DNA of 64,000 bases from Leptolyngbya sp. PLA1 (GCA_021405315.1 QWIH01000017.1:1-64000); one strand, 5' to 3'. Shown: positions 43,301-52,291, numbered from the stretch's first letter. Numbers and translations are program-made. Notes: generated from the letters alone by a model not told the origin.

Positions 43301-45292
43301 ACCGGCGCCACCACGTTCCCCGCCGCCATCGGCCCCGTCATCACCACCGACACCCCCGTCGTGGAGCTGTGGCGGGCCCGCACCGCCGACCGCGTCGCAG
43401 GCCAGACCACCGGCGACCAGCTCATCGACCGCATGCGCATGCCCGCCGGCGCCGACCTTGACCGCCGCCTCCCCGCCGGGCAGAACGACATCGCCGGCTC
43501 CGACCCCGACGATGACGGCCTCACGATCACCGTGTGGGCCAACGTCCGCCGCCCCGCCGACCCGTCCGGCACCGCCGCCTTCGCCGCCGGTCAGTTCAAG
43601 GAGCCCCAGGGCTGCTTCCCCGCGTTCTGCATGGAGCCCAAGTACACCGACGCCGCCAACCCCAACGGAACCACCTGGAACATCGCCGACAACGACGGCG
43701 TCTCCCTCGCCTCCCTCAGCATGTCGGACTTCGACGGCGCAGGCCGCAAGCACGGCAACCGCCAGAGCATGGGCGCCTGGCGCGCCGCCATGGCCAGCGC
43801 TCCCGTCGTTCCCACCATGGGCACCTACCCCGGTTCCCACGGCACCACCGACTTCTTCGGCGCGTCCGTCACCGCCAGTTCTCCCAACGACCCCGCACGC
43901 CGAACCACCCAGCCCTTCTTCCCGTCCACCGAGGGCTTCGAAGATCACTACCCGCTGCTCGCGATCGACAACCGACGCTTCCGCCGCCCCTCCGACCCGG
44001 CAAACGCCGCGTCGGCTCAGGTCAGCGGGCTCCGCGTCGCCGACATCCTCCTCGCCCAGGGCATCGGGCCCATGTGGGCGCCCGTCGACGCCTCGGGCTC
44101 GCCCTACGACACCTCCAACGCCGCCGAGATGCGCAAGAGCTGGACCACCCTCGCCGAGTCCATGGCCGCTGCCATGGGCTTCGAGCGATTCGACCAGCTC
44201 GATACCAGCGACGCCAGCAAGCTCGACCCCATCGGGCTCTACGCCCCACGCGCCTTCGGCACCGAGTTCGCCTTCCCCCTCGACCGCGGGCACCTCTGGC
44301 TCGACCGCTTCACCCCGTTCCTCGACACCAATCAGGACGGCGATTTCGACGCCGGCTCGGACATCCGTGGCGGCCTCGAAGTCCCCGCCGCCGCCGCCAT
44401 CTTCGATGTCTTCGACATCTTCGGCCCCGGAGAACGCACCCTCACCACGCTCATCCCGGGCCGCGTCAACCTCAACACCGCCACCCTCCCCGTGCTGCGG
44501 ACCCTCCCCATGGTCAGCCCCATGACGGGCGTGAACCCTGAGAACTCCCAGAACAACTGGTGGTGGGCCGGCCCCAACACCTTCTCCACCGATGTCGACC
44601 TCGCCGTCTCGCTCCAGGCCTACCGCGAGCGCATCGCCATGGTGAAGCGATTCCCGAGCCGGGGCACCGCAACCCCCTTCGAGGTCTCGTTCCTTGACGG
44701 GCCGGTCGGCACGCCCTCGCCCCTGCCCCCGGAAGGCCGCCTCGCCGAGTACGTCGGGCTCACCGGCCGCAGCGCCGCCACGCAGATCGACCGCCTCACC
44801 GCCGCCGGCGTCGGCGAGTGGCCCGGGTTCCGGACCCTCGGAGAGGTCATCGTCCCGCGCCAGCGCGACGCCACCGCCGAGTCCGCCGGCTGGAGTTCCA
44901 ACGTCGACTTCCTGGGCCGCAACAACGCCTTCGCCGCCTCCAACGGCACGCCCGACGACGACGACCGCGCGGGTGTCAACTCCCTCATCATCCAGCCAAA
45001 CCCTGCCCTCCCCAACACCATCGAGACCGACGAGATCCGCGACGACTACGCCGAGCAGCTCGCCGCCGCACAGGGCCTCCTCGCCACCACCACGACCCGC
45101 AGCGACATCTTCGCCGCCTGGTTCGTGGTCGCCGGCTTCCGCGAGGGCGACGTGGCCTACCTCGGTGCCTCCGACCAGGTCATCCCCTCCATCAAGCGCC
45201 GATTCCTCATGATCGTCGACCGTTCCAACGTCGTGAAGTCCGGCGACAAGCCCACCATCCTCTACTTCAAGGAACTCCCCGTCGAGAACTGA
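40355..45292 (+). CDS. Giant GspK/PilX-like minor (pseudo)pilin, possible adhesin
   Basis: 1645-residue protein. After a basic start, RARRGSFLVMVVGTLALLSV forms one prepilin-like helix that lacks Glu at +5, as GspK tip pilins do. The C-terminal part contains PGRVNLNTATLPVLRTLPM (about residue 1369), the helix-hairpin-helix pattern of GspK. GspK is normally about 320 residues, so this one carries some 1000 extra residues of Pro/Asn/Tyr-rich surface-type sequence (including TDGDG, DTNQDGDFDAGSD). It ends the prepilin series, just before the terminator at 45323. Tip adhesion or surface display is inference. Antisense frames over this gene are long but reflect base composition only. Confidence 0.85.
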   Translation: MERTTETPSEQRPSGRLAGLLRSLAGSTAGWKRARRGSFLVMVVGTLALLSVFAILYVSIGTQDLRAKAASVHRENLDTVPEQFRDYLANDIIAKDATAVWIDRIALAAGAQGIRPRREATDYPSIDWSRRSDIPVDPALPGFDAAQVFTPVGDYIPALVLTDQRGCLPTDPWLASTEPSYLSYLIPGSPDATDPDEHYLRRRDWANISNVAPDGRFVNLNNLRGNFRASHALMTQNLRVWDASGAVSNSTYFPGVNLDADIPAHFSSYQLSAFRPVVDGAGLTPASPYFPAYQWCDTDGDGMYDARWFEMIQYQDRSFTGAGALFESLIESDDSVRWFFATRIIDLSGLVNVNTSGDFRVAPSIAAPAGSGGTAEIDLRRLLTLRDAYDDNGATAGAPGIGYDGLGADAALGAWDYRGQYTQAAAESVGRFSYDALRFSLAMGSPLPKTAPNGTLLAGPNLLATSQAAFLSTGVTAAEYDLLTPIIPLAAGPELRRKELARRAGLSFEAFRSTWTESPGTTNPELRLLGAFGVDDQAELLTFWGSNDSSVTSALEGALGARDNTSTTSPNLLAFSPLRDNRSAQAERRANTLPFNPTVEAELLTHAASDVRRHLTTISGARPLRSALDATSARLTGGELKLDLAELLESNSSRSVFLGLADALAPYSYVREAWDAPNTATHQTYATAFYGNRGPELALHVAGHMAANMRDLFDYDQPWTGTTNPNTSPDTNPNQTVFTLVLNDDAIDRSDPQNPVVRSSYQPDLFPGMRTGRRDYFYLNQGITPGAGSDDYLGDSSSALHAPLLNVYGIEPQPFITGMSTYTVYTDSPNGDDEAGDGRTTATIDGSVAEDNKDFLYRAVAIQITNPFDQEISLSTGSPGSVTAEYYLRLNLTGTTTAYLAGGIDTTNLSVLTPVSIEPRSSVVLVILSAPLSDILARVQDNDPGAGALTEQTLFKNIVANNMEDTLRRMSGVYWIPELDPLTGATTFPAAIGPVITTDTPVVELWRARTADRVAGQTTGDQLIDRMRMPAGADLDRRLPAGQNDIAGSDPDDDGLTITVWANVRRPADPSGTAAFAAGQFKEPQGCFPAFCMEPKYTDAANPNGTTWNIADNDGVSLASLSMSDFDGAGRKHGNRQSMGAWRAAMASAPVVPTMGTYPGSHGTTDFFGASVTASSPNDPARRTTQPFFPSTEGFEDHYPLLAIDNRRFRRPSDPANAASAQVSGLRVADILLAQGIGPMWAPVDASGSPYDTSNAAEMRKSWTTLAESMAAAMGFERFDQLDTSDASKLDPIGLYAPRAFGTEFAFPLDRGHLWLDRFTPFLDTNQDGDFDAGSDIRGGLEVPAAAAIFDVFDIFGPGERTLTTLIPGRVNLNTATLPVLRTLPMVSPMTGVNPENSQNNWWWAGPNTFSTDVDLAVSLQAYRERIAMVKRFPSRGTATPFEVSFLDGPVGTPSPLPPEGRLAEYVGLTGRSAATQIDRLTAAGVGEWPGFRTLGEVIVPRQRDATAESAGWSSNVDFLGRNNAFAASNGTPDDDDRAGVNSLIIQPNPALPNTIETDEIRDDYAEQLAAAQGLLATTTTRSDIFAAWFVVAGFREGDVAYLGASDQVIPSIKRRFLMIVDRSNVVKSGDKPTILYFKELPVEN

Positions 45293-45322
45293 CCCGCTCC
45301 CCCGTCCGAACGTCAGCCCCCA

Positions 45323-45365
45323 CCCTCCGCTCGGGGTGTTCCCGGCGGGGGGTTTTTCTTTCTGA
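45323..45365 (+). terminator. Rho-independent terminator of the pilus operon
   Basis: CCCTCCGC pairs with GCGGGGGG (one T-G pair) around a GC loop and is followed by TTTTTCTTTCT, 30 bases after the giant GspK-like gene. It closes the locus that starts at 28982. Confidence 0.75.
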
Positions 45366-45428
45366 CCCCGGGCCTCACGCGGAGCCCCGCTCCGGCCCCG
45401 CACGCCCGCGGATATCCTCCTTGCTCGC

Positions 45429-45983
45429 ATGCTGCGCGACATCGAACGCGTGCTGATCGACCGGGCCTCCATCGACCGCAGGGTCGACGAGTTGGGCCGC
45501 GCGATCGTCGCCGACCTTGCACGCGACGGCGCCGCGGGCGACGACGCCGAGCTCGTCATCGTCCCCATCCTCACCGGGGCCATGATCCTCGTCGCCGACC
45601 TCATCCGCCACCTCCCCCTCAAGCTCAGGCTCGAGCTCGCCGGCGTCTCCTCCTACCCGGGCACCAGCATGGAGAGCAAGGGCGCCTCCATGAAGCACGA
45701 TCTGCCCCCGACTCTCGGCGGCAAGCACGTCCTCATCGTCGATGACATCCTCGACAGCGGCCAAACCCTCGACCTCGTCACCCGCCTCGTTCGCGAGATG
45801 AAGCCCGCCAGCCTCCGCACCTGCGTCCTTCTCCGAAAGCCCGGAAAGGCCAGAGTCAACTTCACCCCGGACTACGTCGGCTTCGACATCCCCGATGAGT
45901 TCGTCGTCGGCTACGGCCTCGACTACGACGGCTACTACCGCAACTACCCCGAGATCGCCACCCTCAGACCGGAGGCGCGTTGA
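45429..45983 (+). CDS. hpt: Hypoxanthine phosphoribosyltransferase
   Basis: 184-residue purine-salvage enzyme that converts hypoxanthine (and guanine) with PRPP to nucleotides. It shows the type I PRT elements: VIVPILTGAMILVADLIRHL, a flexible loop with SSYPGTSMES, and the PRPP-binding VLIVDDILDSGQTLDLV. DYVGFDIPDEFVVGYGLDYD is the typical C-terminal base-site segment. The stop TGA overlaps the TTG start of the PH-CoaE gene, so the two are co-translated. Confidence 0.95.
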   Translation: MLRDIERVLIDRASIDRRVDELGRAIVADLARDGAAGDDAELVIVPILTGAMILVADLIRHLPLKLRLELAGVSSYPGTSMESKGASMKHDLPPTLGGKHVLIVDDILDSGQTLDLVTRLVREMKPASLRTCVLLRKPGKARVNFTPDYVGFDIPDEFVVGYGLDYDGYYRNYPEIATLRPEAR

Positions 45984-47131
45984 CCACCCCAGCGCCACAC
46001 GGCGCCGGCGAAGAATCGCTCGTCGCGGCCCTCCACCCCGCGGCCCGCTCCATCGCCCTTCGCTCCTGGCGCGTCCTCACCCTCGCCATCGCCATGGGCG
46101 TCATCTGCTCCATGGCCTCACGCTTCTCCTTCCCCGGCGCCCTCTGGATCGCCCGCTGGGGACCGCTCATCTGGGCCCTCGTCGGAGGGGCCCGCCTCGG
46201 CTGGGAGTTCGTCGTCTGGATCAACCGCTCCTACGCGCTCACCACTCGGCGCCTCATCGCCGCCTCCGGCGTCTTCCGCCGTCTCCGCGTCGACATCCCG
46301 CTCCACCGTGTCCAGCAGGTCGTTGTTGACCGGACCCTCGGCGAGCGAATGCTCGGGCTCGGCACCGTCCTCGTCACCAGCGCGGGCTCCCAGTCCGTTG
46401 ACCTCGCGTGGGTCATGATCGCCGACCCCGACGCCGCCGCGGAGAAGATCCGCGCGAGGATCTCCGGCGTCGAGCCCGCGCCGCTGGTCATCGGCCTCGC
46501 GGGGGGCATCGGCTCCGGCAAGTCCGCCGTCGCGGCCGCCTTTGCAGCACGCGGCTTTGTCGTCCTCGATTCCGACACGCAGGCCAAGGAGGCCCTGGAC
46601 CGCCCCTCCGTCCGCGCCGAACTCGTGAAGTGGTGGGGGAGCCGCATCCTCACGCCAGAGGGCCGCGTGAACCGAAAGGCGCTCGCGGACATCATCTTCG
46701 CCGACGCCTCGGAGCGCCAGCGGCTCGAGGCCCTTGTGCACCCGCTCGTCCGCGCCGAGCGGGCCTCGCTCATCGACCAGGCCAGAGGTCGCGGCGCCCC
46801 GGGCGTCATCATCGACGCACCCCTGCTCTTCGAGGCCGGCTCGGACGCGGAGTGCGACCTCGTGCTGTTCGTCGATGCGCCACGGGACCAGCGCCTCGCC
46901 CGTGTCCGCGAGTCCCGCGGATGGTCCGCCCAGGAACTCCACAGGCGTGAGAAAGCGCAGATTCCCCTTGAGACCAAGAAGGCAAAGTCCGATCTGGTGA
47001 TCATCAACGATGCCGACCTGGCATCGCTCAACCGCCAGGTCGACGCCGCGATCGCCGCGATGGGCTCGCTCCCCAGGCGGTCCCGACTCCCCGAACGACC
47101 TGGCGACAAGCATGGGATTCGTGAAACTTGA
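45980..47131 (+). CDS. coaE: Fusion of a membrane PH-like (bPH2/DUF304) domain with dephospho-CoA kinase
   Basis: 383 residues starting at TTG (GGAGG 4 bases upstream, overlapping hpt stop). Residues 1-165 contain two membrane helices (about 28-50 and 55-78), then NRSYALTTRRLIAASGVFRR and IPLHRVQQVVVDRTLGERML, with GTVLVTSAGS, the marks of bacterial PH-like DUF304 domains. From residue 168 the protein is a full CoaE: Walker A GGIGSGKS (175-182), a D-x-D-x-x-A-K lid, LVHPLVRAE, VIIDAPLLFEAG and the C-terminal KSDLVIINDADL. CoaE phosphorylates dephospho-CoA at the 3'-OH, the last step of CoA synthesis. Here it should be membrane-attached. The sequence runs without a frameshift sign. Confidence 0.9.
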   Translation: MTTPAPHGAGEESLVAALHPAARSIALRSWRVLTLAIAMGVICSMASRFSFPGALWIARWGPLIWALVGGARLGWEFVVWINRSYALTTRRLIAASGVFRRLRVDIPLHRVQQVVVDRTLGERMLGLGTVLVTSAGSQSVDLAWVMIADPDAAAEKIRARISGVEPAPLVIGLAGGIGSGKSAVAAAFAARGFVVLDSDTQAKEALDRPSVRAELVKWWGSRILTPEGRVNRKALADIIFADASERQRLEALVHPLVRAERASLIDQARGRGAPGVIIDAPLLFEAGSDAECDLVLFVDAPRDQRLARVRESRGWSAQELHRREKAQIPLETKKAKSDLVIINDADLASLNRQVDAAIAAMGSLPRRSRLPERPGDKHGIRET

Positions 47132-47469
47132 TGCCCCCCGGGGGCCTATACTTTATAAGCGGGACGGGTGCCGCCGGACTGATCGGCATGGCACGACCGA
47201 CCACGACCAAGCCTTCTGAACAATCCGCGGCGTGAGGTCACTTCTCGTGTGCGCGGCGCCCCATTGAGCGATCTTTCAGAGGTGCGGTTCCTCCCAACGC
47301 CCGGCAGGGGTTGGTGCTCGAAGAGGAGTTTCGGCCCCCCGTTGGTGTCCGGGTGTTTCCGGCGTCGAGGGCAGGGCCTGTGCCCGGGAATCTGACCCCA
47401 GGGACCGCCGGTACGACCGGCCGAGGCACGCCGCGACTCCGTGGCACGCCACTTTCGGAACTGCGCAAC
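47132..47469 (+). promoter_or_regulatory. Long leader before rho
   Basis: This 338-base gap has a promoter-like TATACT (47147-47152) next to TATAAG; no -35 is well placed. No riboswitch is recognisable. A frame open from 47311 continues into rho, but its N-terminal 53 residues lack a binding site and family character. A long leader would fit the autoregulation by Rho-dependent attenuation known for rho in other bacteria, but I cannot show it here. Confidence 0.35.
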
Positions 47470-49392
47470 ATGGCGAAGACAACGCAACCCGTGGCCGAGG
47501 AAAAGGCCTCCAAGTCCGGAACCGAGCGAACCGCGAAGGCCAAGCCCGCCAAGGCCCCCCGCCCCGCCGAGGCCGACTCCAAGCCCGCTGCCCCTGCGCC
47601 ACGCCCCGAGGCGGCGCCCACCCCACGAAGCGAGCCTCGCCCGGAACCCCGTCCCGACTCCCGCCCCGAGCCGCGCGCCGAGACTCCCCAGCCTCGCCCG
47701 GACGCGCCGCCCCGCCCCGCCGACAACCGGCCCACCCAGGGCGCCGCCTCCAGCCAAGGTGGGCAGCAGAGTGGCTCTGGCGAACCCCGTCCCCAGCAGC
47801 AAGGCCACCAACCCGGGCCCGGGGGCCAGCAGCAGGGCCAGCAGAACAACTTCGGCGGCGGACAAGGCGGCGGCTACCCACAGGGGGGCGGATATCCGGG
47901 TCAGTTCCAGGGCCAGGGCGGCTTCGGTCGTCGCAAGAAGAAACGCCGCAAGGGTGGCATGGGGGGCGGCATGGGGGGCGGCATGGGCGGCCCAGGCGGG
48001 GGGCCCTCCATGGGTCACTCCTACCCCCGTGCCCACGACCTCTTCCTCCCCAGCGACGAGGAACTCGAACGCGAGGCCCAGGAACTCGAACGCGTCATCC
48101 GATCCGGCGAGCCCAAGGACATCGGCGAGACCCTCAGCATCACCGACCTCCAGCGAATGGCCCTCGATGATCTCTGGAAGCTCGCCAAGAAGGAGGGCTT
48201 CACCGATGTCGAGCAGGTCCCCAAGCAGGAACTCATCTTCAAGATCCTCAAGGCCCGCGCCGCGCGACAGGGACTCATGTTCGGCGAGGGCACCCTCGAA
48301 GTCATGCCCGACGGCTTCGGCTTTCTCCGCAGCGCCGAGATGAGCTACCTCCCCGGACCCGACGACATCTACGTCTCCCCCACCCAGGTTCGCCGATACG
48401 GCCTCCGCCGTGGCATGGTCGTCCGCGGATGGGTGCGTCCCCCCAAGGAGAACGAACGCTACTTCGCCCTCCTCCGCGTCGACCGCATCAACGGCCGAGA
48501 GCCCGCCAAGGTCCACAGCCTCCGCAACTTCGAGGACCTCACCCCGCTCCACCCCGAGAAGCGATACGTCCTCGAAACCGATCCCGACCAGCTCGAGTGC
48601 CGCGTCGTCGACCTCGTGACGCCCATCGGCAAGGGCCAGCGCATGCTCATCGTCGCGCCCCCCCGCACGGGCAAGACCGTCCTCATGCAGCGCATGACCA
48701 AGGCCATCGCCCGCAACTACAAGGACGTTTACATCATCGTCCTGCTCGTCGACGAACGTCCCGAGGAAGTCACCGACTTCCGCCGCAACTGCTCCGGTCC
48801 GCGCGTCGAGGTGGTCGCCAGCACCTTCGACGAGCAGTCCTCACGCCACGTCCAGGTCGCCGAGATGGTCATCGAGAAGGCCAAACGCATGGTCGAGTTC
48901 GGCGACGACGTCGTCATCCTCCTCGACTCCATCACCCGCCTCGCACGCGCCCACAACGCCGAAGCTCCGCACAGCGGCCGCATCATGACCGGCGGCCTTG
49001 ATTCCAACGCCCTCCAACGTCCCAAGAAGTTCTTCGGCGCCGCCCGCGCCATCGAGGGCGGGGGCTCCCTCACCATCATCGGCACCGCCCTCGTTGACAC
49101 CGGTTCCAAGATGGACGAGGTCATCTTCGAGGAGTTCAAGGGCACCGGCAACGCCGAACTCCACCTCGAACGAAAGCTCGTCGAGAAACGCATCTACCCC
49201 GCCATCGACGTCGCCGGCTCCGGCACCCGCCGCGAAGAACTCCTCCTCGACCCAAAGGAAAAGGAGCTCGTCGATCGTCTCCGGAAGGTCCTCAGCGACA
49301 TGAACACCGTCGAGGCCATGGAACTCCTCAAGAACCGACTCAAGAAGGTCAAGACCAACGCCGAGTTCCTCATGACCATGGCGCTCGGCTGA
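47470..49392 (+). CDS. rho: Transcription termination factor Rho with long disordered N-terminal extension
   Basis: 640-residue RNA helicase that ends transcription. Residues 1 to about 182 are low complexity: Lys/Pro/Ala-rich, then R-P-E-P/R-P-D-S repeats, a Gly/Gln-rich part, and [10 protein letters not shown] plus GGMGGG repeats. The standard Rho follows: the Rho_N helical domain ([20 protein letters not shown]), the RNA-binding cold-shock-like domain ([13 protein letters not shown]), Walker A APPRTGKT (396-403), Walker B ILLDSITR, and the Q/R-loop segments with [19 protein letters not shown]. The ATG at 47470 (MAKTTQ) has no strong SD, but it starts the recognisable composition. The catalytic part looks complete. 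Confidence 0.96.
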   Translation: MAKTTQPVAEEKASKSGTERTAKAKPAKAPRPAEADSKPAAPAPRPEAAPTPRSEPRPEPRPDSRPEPRAETPQPRPDAPPRPADNRPTQGAASSQGGQQSGSGEPRPQQQGHQPGPGGQQQGQQNNFGGGQGGGYPQGGGYPGQFQGQGGFGRRKKKRRKGGMGGGMGGGMGGPGGGPSMGHSYPRAHDLFLPSDEELEREAQELERVIRSGEPKDIGETLSITDLQRMALDDLWKLAKKEGFTDVEQVPKQELIFKILKARAARQGLMFGEGTLEVMPDGFGFLRSAEMSYLPGPDDIYVSPTQVRRYGLRRGMVVRGWVRPPKENERYFALLRVDRINGREPAKVHSLRNFEDLTPLHPEKRYVLETDPDQLECRVVDLVTPIGKGQRMLIVAPPRTGKTVLMQRMTKAIARNYKDVYIIVLLVDERPEEVTDFRRNCSGPRVEVVASTFDEQSSRHVQVAEMVIEKAKRMVEFGDDVVILLDSITRLARAHNAEAPHSGRIMTGGLDSNALQRPKKFFGAARAIEGGGSLTIIGTALVDTGSKMDEVIFEEFKGTGNAELHLERKLVEKRIYPAIDVAGSGTRREELLLDPKEKELVDRLRKVLSDMNTVEAMELLKNRLKKVKTNAEFLMTMALG

Positions 49393-49439
49393 CGCCCGCT
49401 CCCCGAACCCCGGCCGTCCGACCGAAGTATGCTTCGCCG

Positions 49440-49754
49440 ATGCGGCGCACGCTCCTCATCGCGCTCTCCCTCCCCGCCCTCGCCTGGGCCGGCGGGCTGG
49501 TCGTGCTCGGGCTCGCGCTCCTCGGCCATGGTGCCGCGGGCGGGCCACTCCCCCAGGTCGTCGGGGGACGCGACTGGCTCGGTCTCGCCGCCCTCGCGGG
49601 AGGGCTCTTTGTGTTCATGCTCCTCGTGGCGGACCGATGGTTCCCCAGGGCTGCTCCGAGGGCGGTCGCCATCCTCGAAGCCGCGGTGTTCGCCCTCTTT
49701 GCCCTGACGCTCGTGGGATTCGGTGTATCGTTGTCGGGCCTCGCCCCATCGTGA
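49440..49754 (+). CDS. Small membrane protein of unknown function
   Basis: 104-residue hydrophobic protein with three membrane helices (about 5-30, 45-65, 75-97). It follows rho by 47 bases and overlaps the next gene by a GTGA junction if that gene starts at its upstream GTG. I do not recognise the family. A role linked to the exported protein that follows is possible from position only. Confidence 0.6.
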   Translation: MRRTLLIALSLPALAWAGGLVVLGLALLGHGAAGGPLPQVVGGRDWLGLAALAGGLFVFMLLVADRWFPRAAPRAVAILEAAVFALFALTLVGFGVSLSGLAPS

Positions 49755-49774
49755 ACCGGTGGCGGGAGGCCGTG

Positions 49775-52291
49775 ATGGGAGGGTGCCGGTTGCCGATCGT
49801 GCTCAAAGCCGTGCTGTGCGTGTCCGTCCTGGGCGCCGTGGCCTCCGCGCAGCCCGCCAGGCCCACAGAGCTCGACCCCGCGGACTTCGCCGCCCGCAGC
49901 GTCGAGCGGCTCGCCCTCCTCGATCTCCGCGCCACCCTCCCCACGCTCCCCGAGTCCTTCGGAGTCACCGAGCGCCTCCTTGGTCTGGTCTGCGAGCTCA
50001 GGCCGGGCGACGCCGGCCTCTACCGCCGGCGCGCCGAAGCCGCCTGGAGCGCCGGCGAGCACGAGCTGGTCATCGAGCACACCCGCCGCGTCGTCGAGCT
50101 CGATCCCAAGGACACCGTCGCGCAGCTCCGGCTCATCACCTCGCGCATCGGGCGGCTCCAGACCGTGGGCGAGCGCCTCGCGACCTACGAGAGCCTCCTC
50201 GGACCCCGGGGCCGCGCGCTCGACGCCTCCATCCGCAGCCGCCTCGCCGTGGACGCCGCGCTCCTCCGCCGCGAGCGGGGCGATGACGCCGGCTTCCTCG
50301 CCGCCCTCAAGCAGGCCGTCGAGCTCGACGGCACCAACAAGGAGGCCGCCCTCCTCGCGCTCACCTACTTCAACAGCCGCGTCGACGACGTCATGGGACG
50401 CGTCGAGCTCATGGCCAACATTCTCTACGCCGACCCGCTCGATCCCAGGACCCACCGCATGCTCCGGGACGAACTCGTCGAGCACGGTGCGTACGTCGGT
50501 GCGAGGCGGTTCCACCGCATGGAGCTCCTCATCGCCGACCAGATCGACAACCCGGAGCCCGAGGGGCACACCCTCGAGTCCTTCGTCTTCGACTGGGTCG
50601 AGTCCGGCCCCCAGAAGGTCGCCGACGACCTCACCCTCCAGCTCGAGAGCCGCCGCGCGCAGGTGCGAACCGCCTCCGACCGCGACCCCGGCGAGGTCGA
50701 TCCCACACTCTCCCTCCAACGCGCGCAGGATGTCCGCCTCGACCTCGAGTACGAGCAGATGCGGGCCCTCGCCTCCTTCGCCGCCGGAGACAAGGAGCAA
50801 CTCGCCCGCTCCATGTCCGACCTCGCGCTGACCGCCGTCAACAAGGCCCTCGCGCTCAACGACGTGACCCGAAGGCCGCTCGGCATGTCCGAGGCCGACG
50901 CCTTCCAGCGCGCCATCGAGCTCGTGCTCGAGCTCAACCTCCTCCGAACCCTCGTCGGCGTCGGGATCGAGGAGATCAAGCCGGACTTCGAGGCCCAGGT
51001 CGACGCCCTCCCCGCCACCGACCCCAGACGCATCGACTACAACGTCTGGCGTGCCGTCCGCGCCCAGCAGTGGGAGGAAGTCCTCGCCAGAGCAGCCACC
51101 CAGCCATCCCCGACCATCTGGACCAAGCTCGCCGTCGGTCTCGCCAACGCCCGCCTCGGCCGCACCGCCGAGGCCATCGACCGCCTCCTCACGCTCGCAC
51201 AGCAGAACGCGCTCCACCCCCTCGGCGGCTACGCGTTCTGGTACGCCCGCGAGCTCGGCGGCGACCCCGCACGCGCCAAGGTCGCCGATGAACTCAACCG
51301 CTACGCCGCCACCATCCCCCAGTGGCTCGACTCCATGATCTCCACCCCCGGCGTCACGCACTCCCTCTGGGTCCGTGTCGACAAGCTCGACGCCGCCTAC
51401 GGCGAGGCGGTCGAGGCCCAGGTGCAGATCAAGAATCTCGCGCCCATCCCGCTGGCTCTGGGCTCCGGAAAGCCGCTCAACTCCCGCCTCTTCTTCGGGC
51501 CAAACCTCGAAATCGGCGTCCGGTCCCGCAGCGACGACGCCTCCGGCGAGGTCTTCGACGTCGACCGGCGACTCCGCCTCATGCCCAACGAGGAAATCTC
51601 CGAGCGCGTCTGGCCCGAGACCGGCCTCGTCGGCTGGCTCTCAGAGGTCGCCTCTCCCAACGCCACGCGGCTGCGCTGGCGCGTCTTCCAGGGCTTCGAG
51701 ACCGCCAGCACCGGCCAGAAAATGACCGGCCCCGGATGCCTCGACGCCACCACCGGCACCCTCTCCCGAAGGCCCCTCGACGAAGCCCGCCTCGCCACCG
51801 CGGCACTCATCGCCCGCATCGCCGCCGCCGATGAGAAGCAGGTTCCCGCCGTCCTCCTCGCCATCAGGTCAAAGCTCTTCAGCGGGCTCCCCGGGGGTGA
51901 ACCCGACCCCGACGCCCCCAAGCTCGTCGAAGCCCTCCTCGCCGCCTACCCGAAGTGGTCCGCCCGCTCAAGGCTCTCCGCCGTCGCGGTCCTCCCGCCC
52001 GCCGGAATGGCCCCGGCCATGGCCCCTTTCGACGCCGCGCTCCGCGCCGACGATGACCCCATGGTCAGGCAACTCGTCATCGCGTCCCGCGTCGCCGCAC
52101 CGGACGACCCCTGGCTCGCGGAGCAGCGGCAGAGCTCGGCCAAGCCCATCGCCAGCCTCGCCAACCTCCAGCACGCCAGGCTTCAGCTCGCCACACGCAC
52201 GTACGCCGCCTCCGGCCCGCTCCTGTTCCCCAAGACGCCCACCGGTCCCGCCGCAGCGCCCGCGGCGCAACCCGCCGCTCCCTCGAAGTGA
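49775..52291 (+). CDS. Exported TPR-like helical-repeat protein of unknown function
   Basis: 838-residue protein with a signal peptide (residues 1-26, ending AVASAQP). Residues about 60-260 and 320-480 are tetratricopeptide-like helices with pairs such as AGEHELVIEHTRRVVELDPK and AGFLAALKQAVELDGTNKEA. The rest (from about 520) is a mixed region with GRTAEAIDRLLTLAQQNALH and beta-like segments, without a known family. GGGAGG lies 5 bases before the ATG at 49775; an upstream GTG at 49751 overlaps the previous stop and is an alternative. It may be a surface scaffold. Confidence 0.6.
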   Translation: MGGCRLPIVLKAVLCVSVLGAVASAQPARPTELDPADFAARSVERLALLDLRATLPTLPESFGVTERLLGLVCELRPGDAGLYRRRAEAAWSAGEHELVIEHTRRVVELDPKDTVAQLRLITSRIGRLQTVGERLATYESLLGPRGRALDASIRSRLAVDAALLRRERGDDAGFLAALKQAVELDGTNKEAALLALTYFNSRVDDVMGRVELMANILYADPLDPRTHRMLRDELVEHGAYVGARRFHRMELLIADQIDNPEPEGHTLESFVFDWVESGPQKVADDLTLQLESRRAQVRTASDRDPGEVDPTLSLQRAQDVRLDLEYEQMRALASFAAGDKEQLARSMSDLALTAVNKALALNDVTRRPLGMSEADAFQRAIELVLELNLLRTLVGVGIEEIKPDFEAQVDALPATDPRRIDYNVWRAVRAQQWEEVLARAATQPSPTIWTKLAVGLANARLGRTAEAIDRLLTLAQQNALHPLGGYAFWYARELGGDPARAKVADELNRYAATIPQWLDSMISTPGVTHSLWVRVDKLDAAYGEAVEAQVQIKNLAPIPLALGSGKPLNSRLFFGPNLEIGVRSRSDDASGEVFDVDRRLRLMPNEEISERVWPETGLVGWLSEVASPNATRLRWRVFQGFETASTGQKMTGPGCLDATTGTLSRRPLDEARLATAALIARIAAADEKQVPAVLLAIRSKLFSGLPGGEPDPDAPKLVEALLAAYPKWSARSRLSAVAVLPPAGMAPAMAPFDAALRADDDPMVRQLVIASRVAAPDDPWLAEQRQSSAKPIASLANLQHARLQLATRTYAASGPLLFPKTPTGPAAAPAAQPAAPSK

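Noticed and set aside
42011..45622. Minus-strand frame of about 1200 codons opposite the giant GspK-like gene
   Set aside because: It is an antisense shadow caused by high G+C codon use. It is Gly/Val/Glu/Ala/Arg-rich with no domain, and the plus strand has clear prepilin and GspK motifs.
47147..47159. TATACT/TATAAG promoter of rho
   Set aside because: The -10-like boxes are good but no -35 lies at 16-18 bases, so I report it only as a note in the leader entry.
47311..47469. Upstream in-frame start for rho at 47311
   Set aside because: It has no binding site and adds 53 residues of no family similarity before MAKTTQ.
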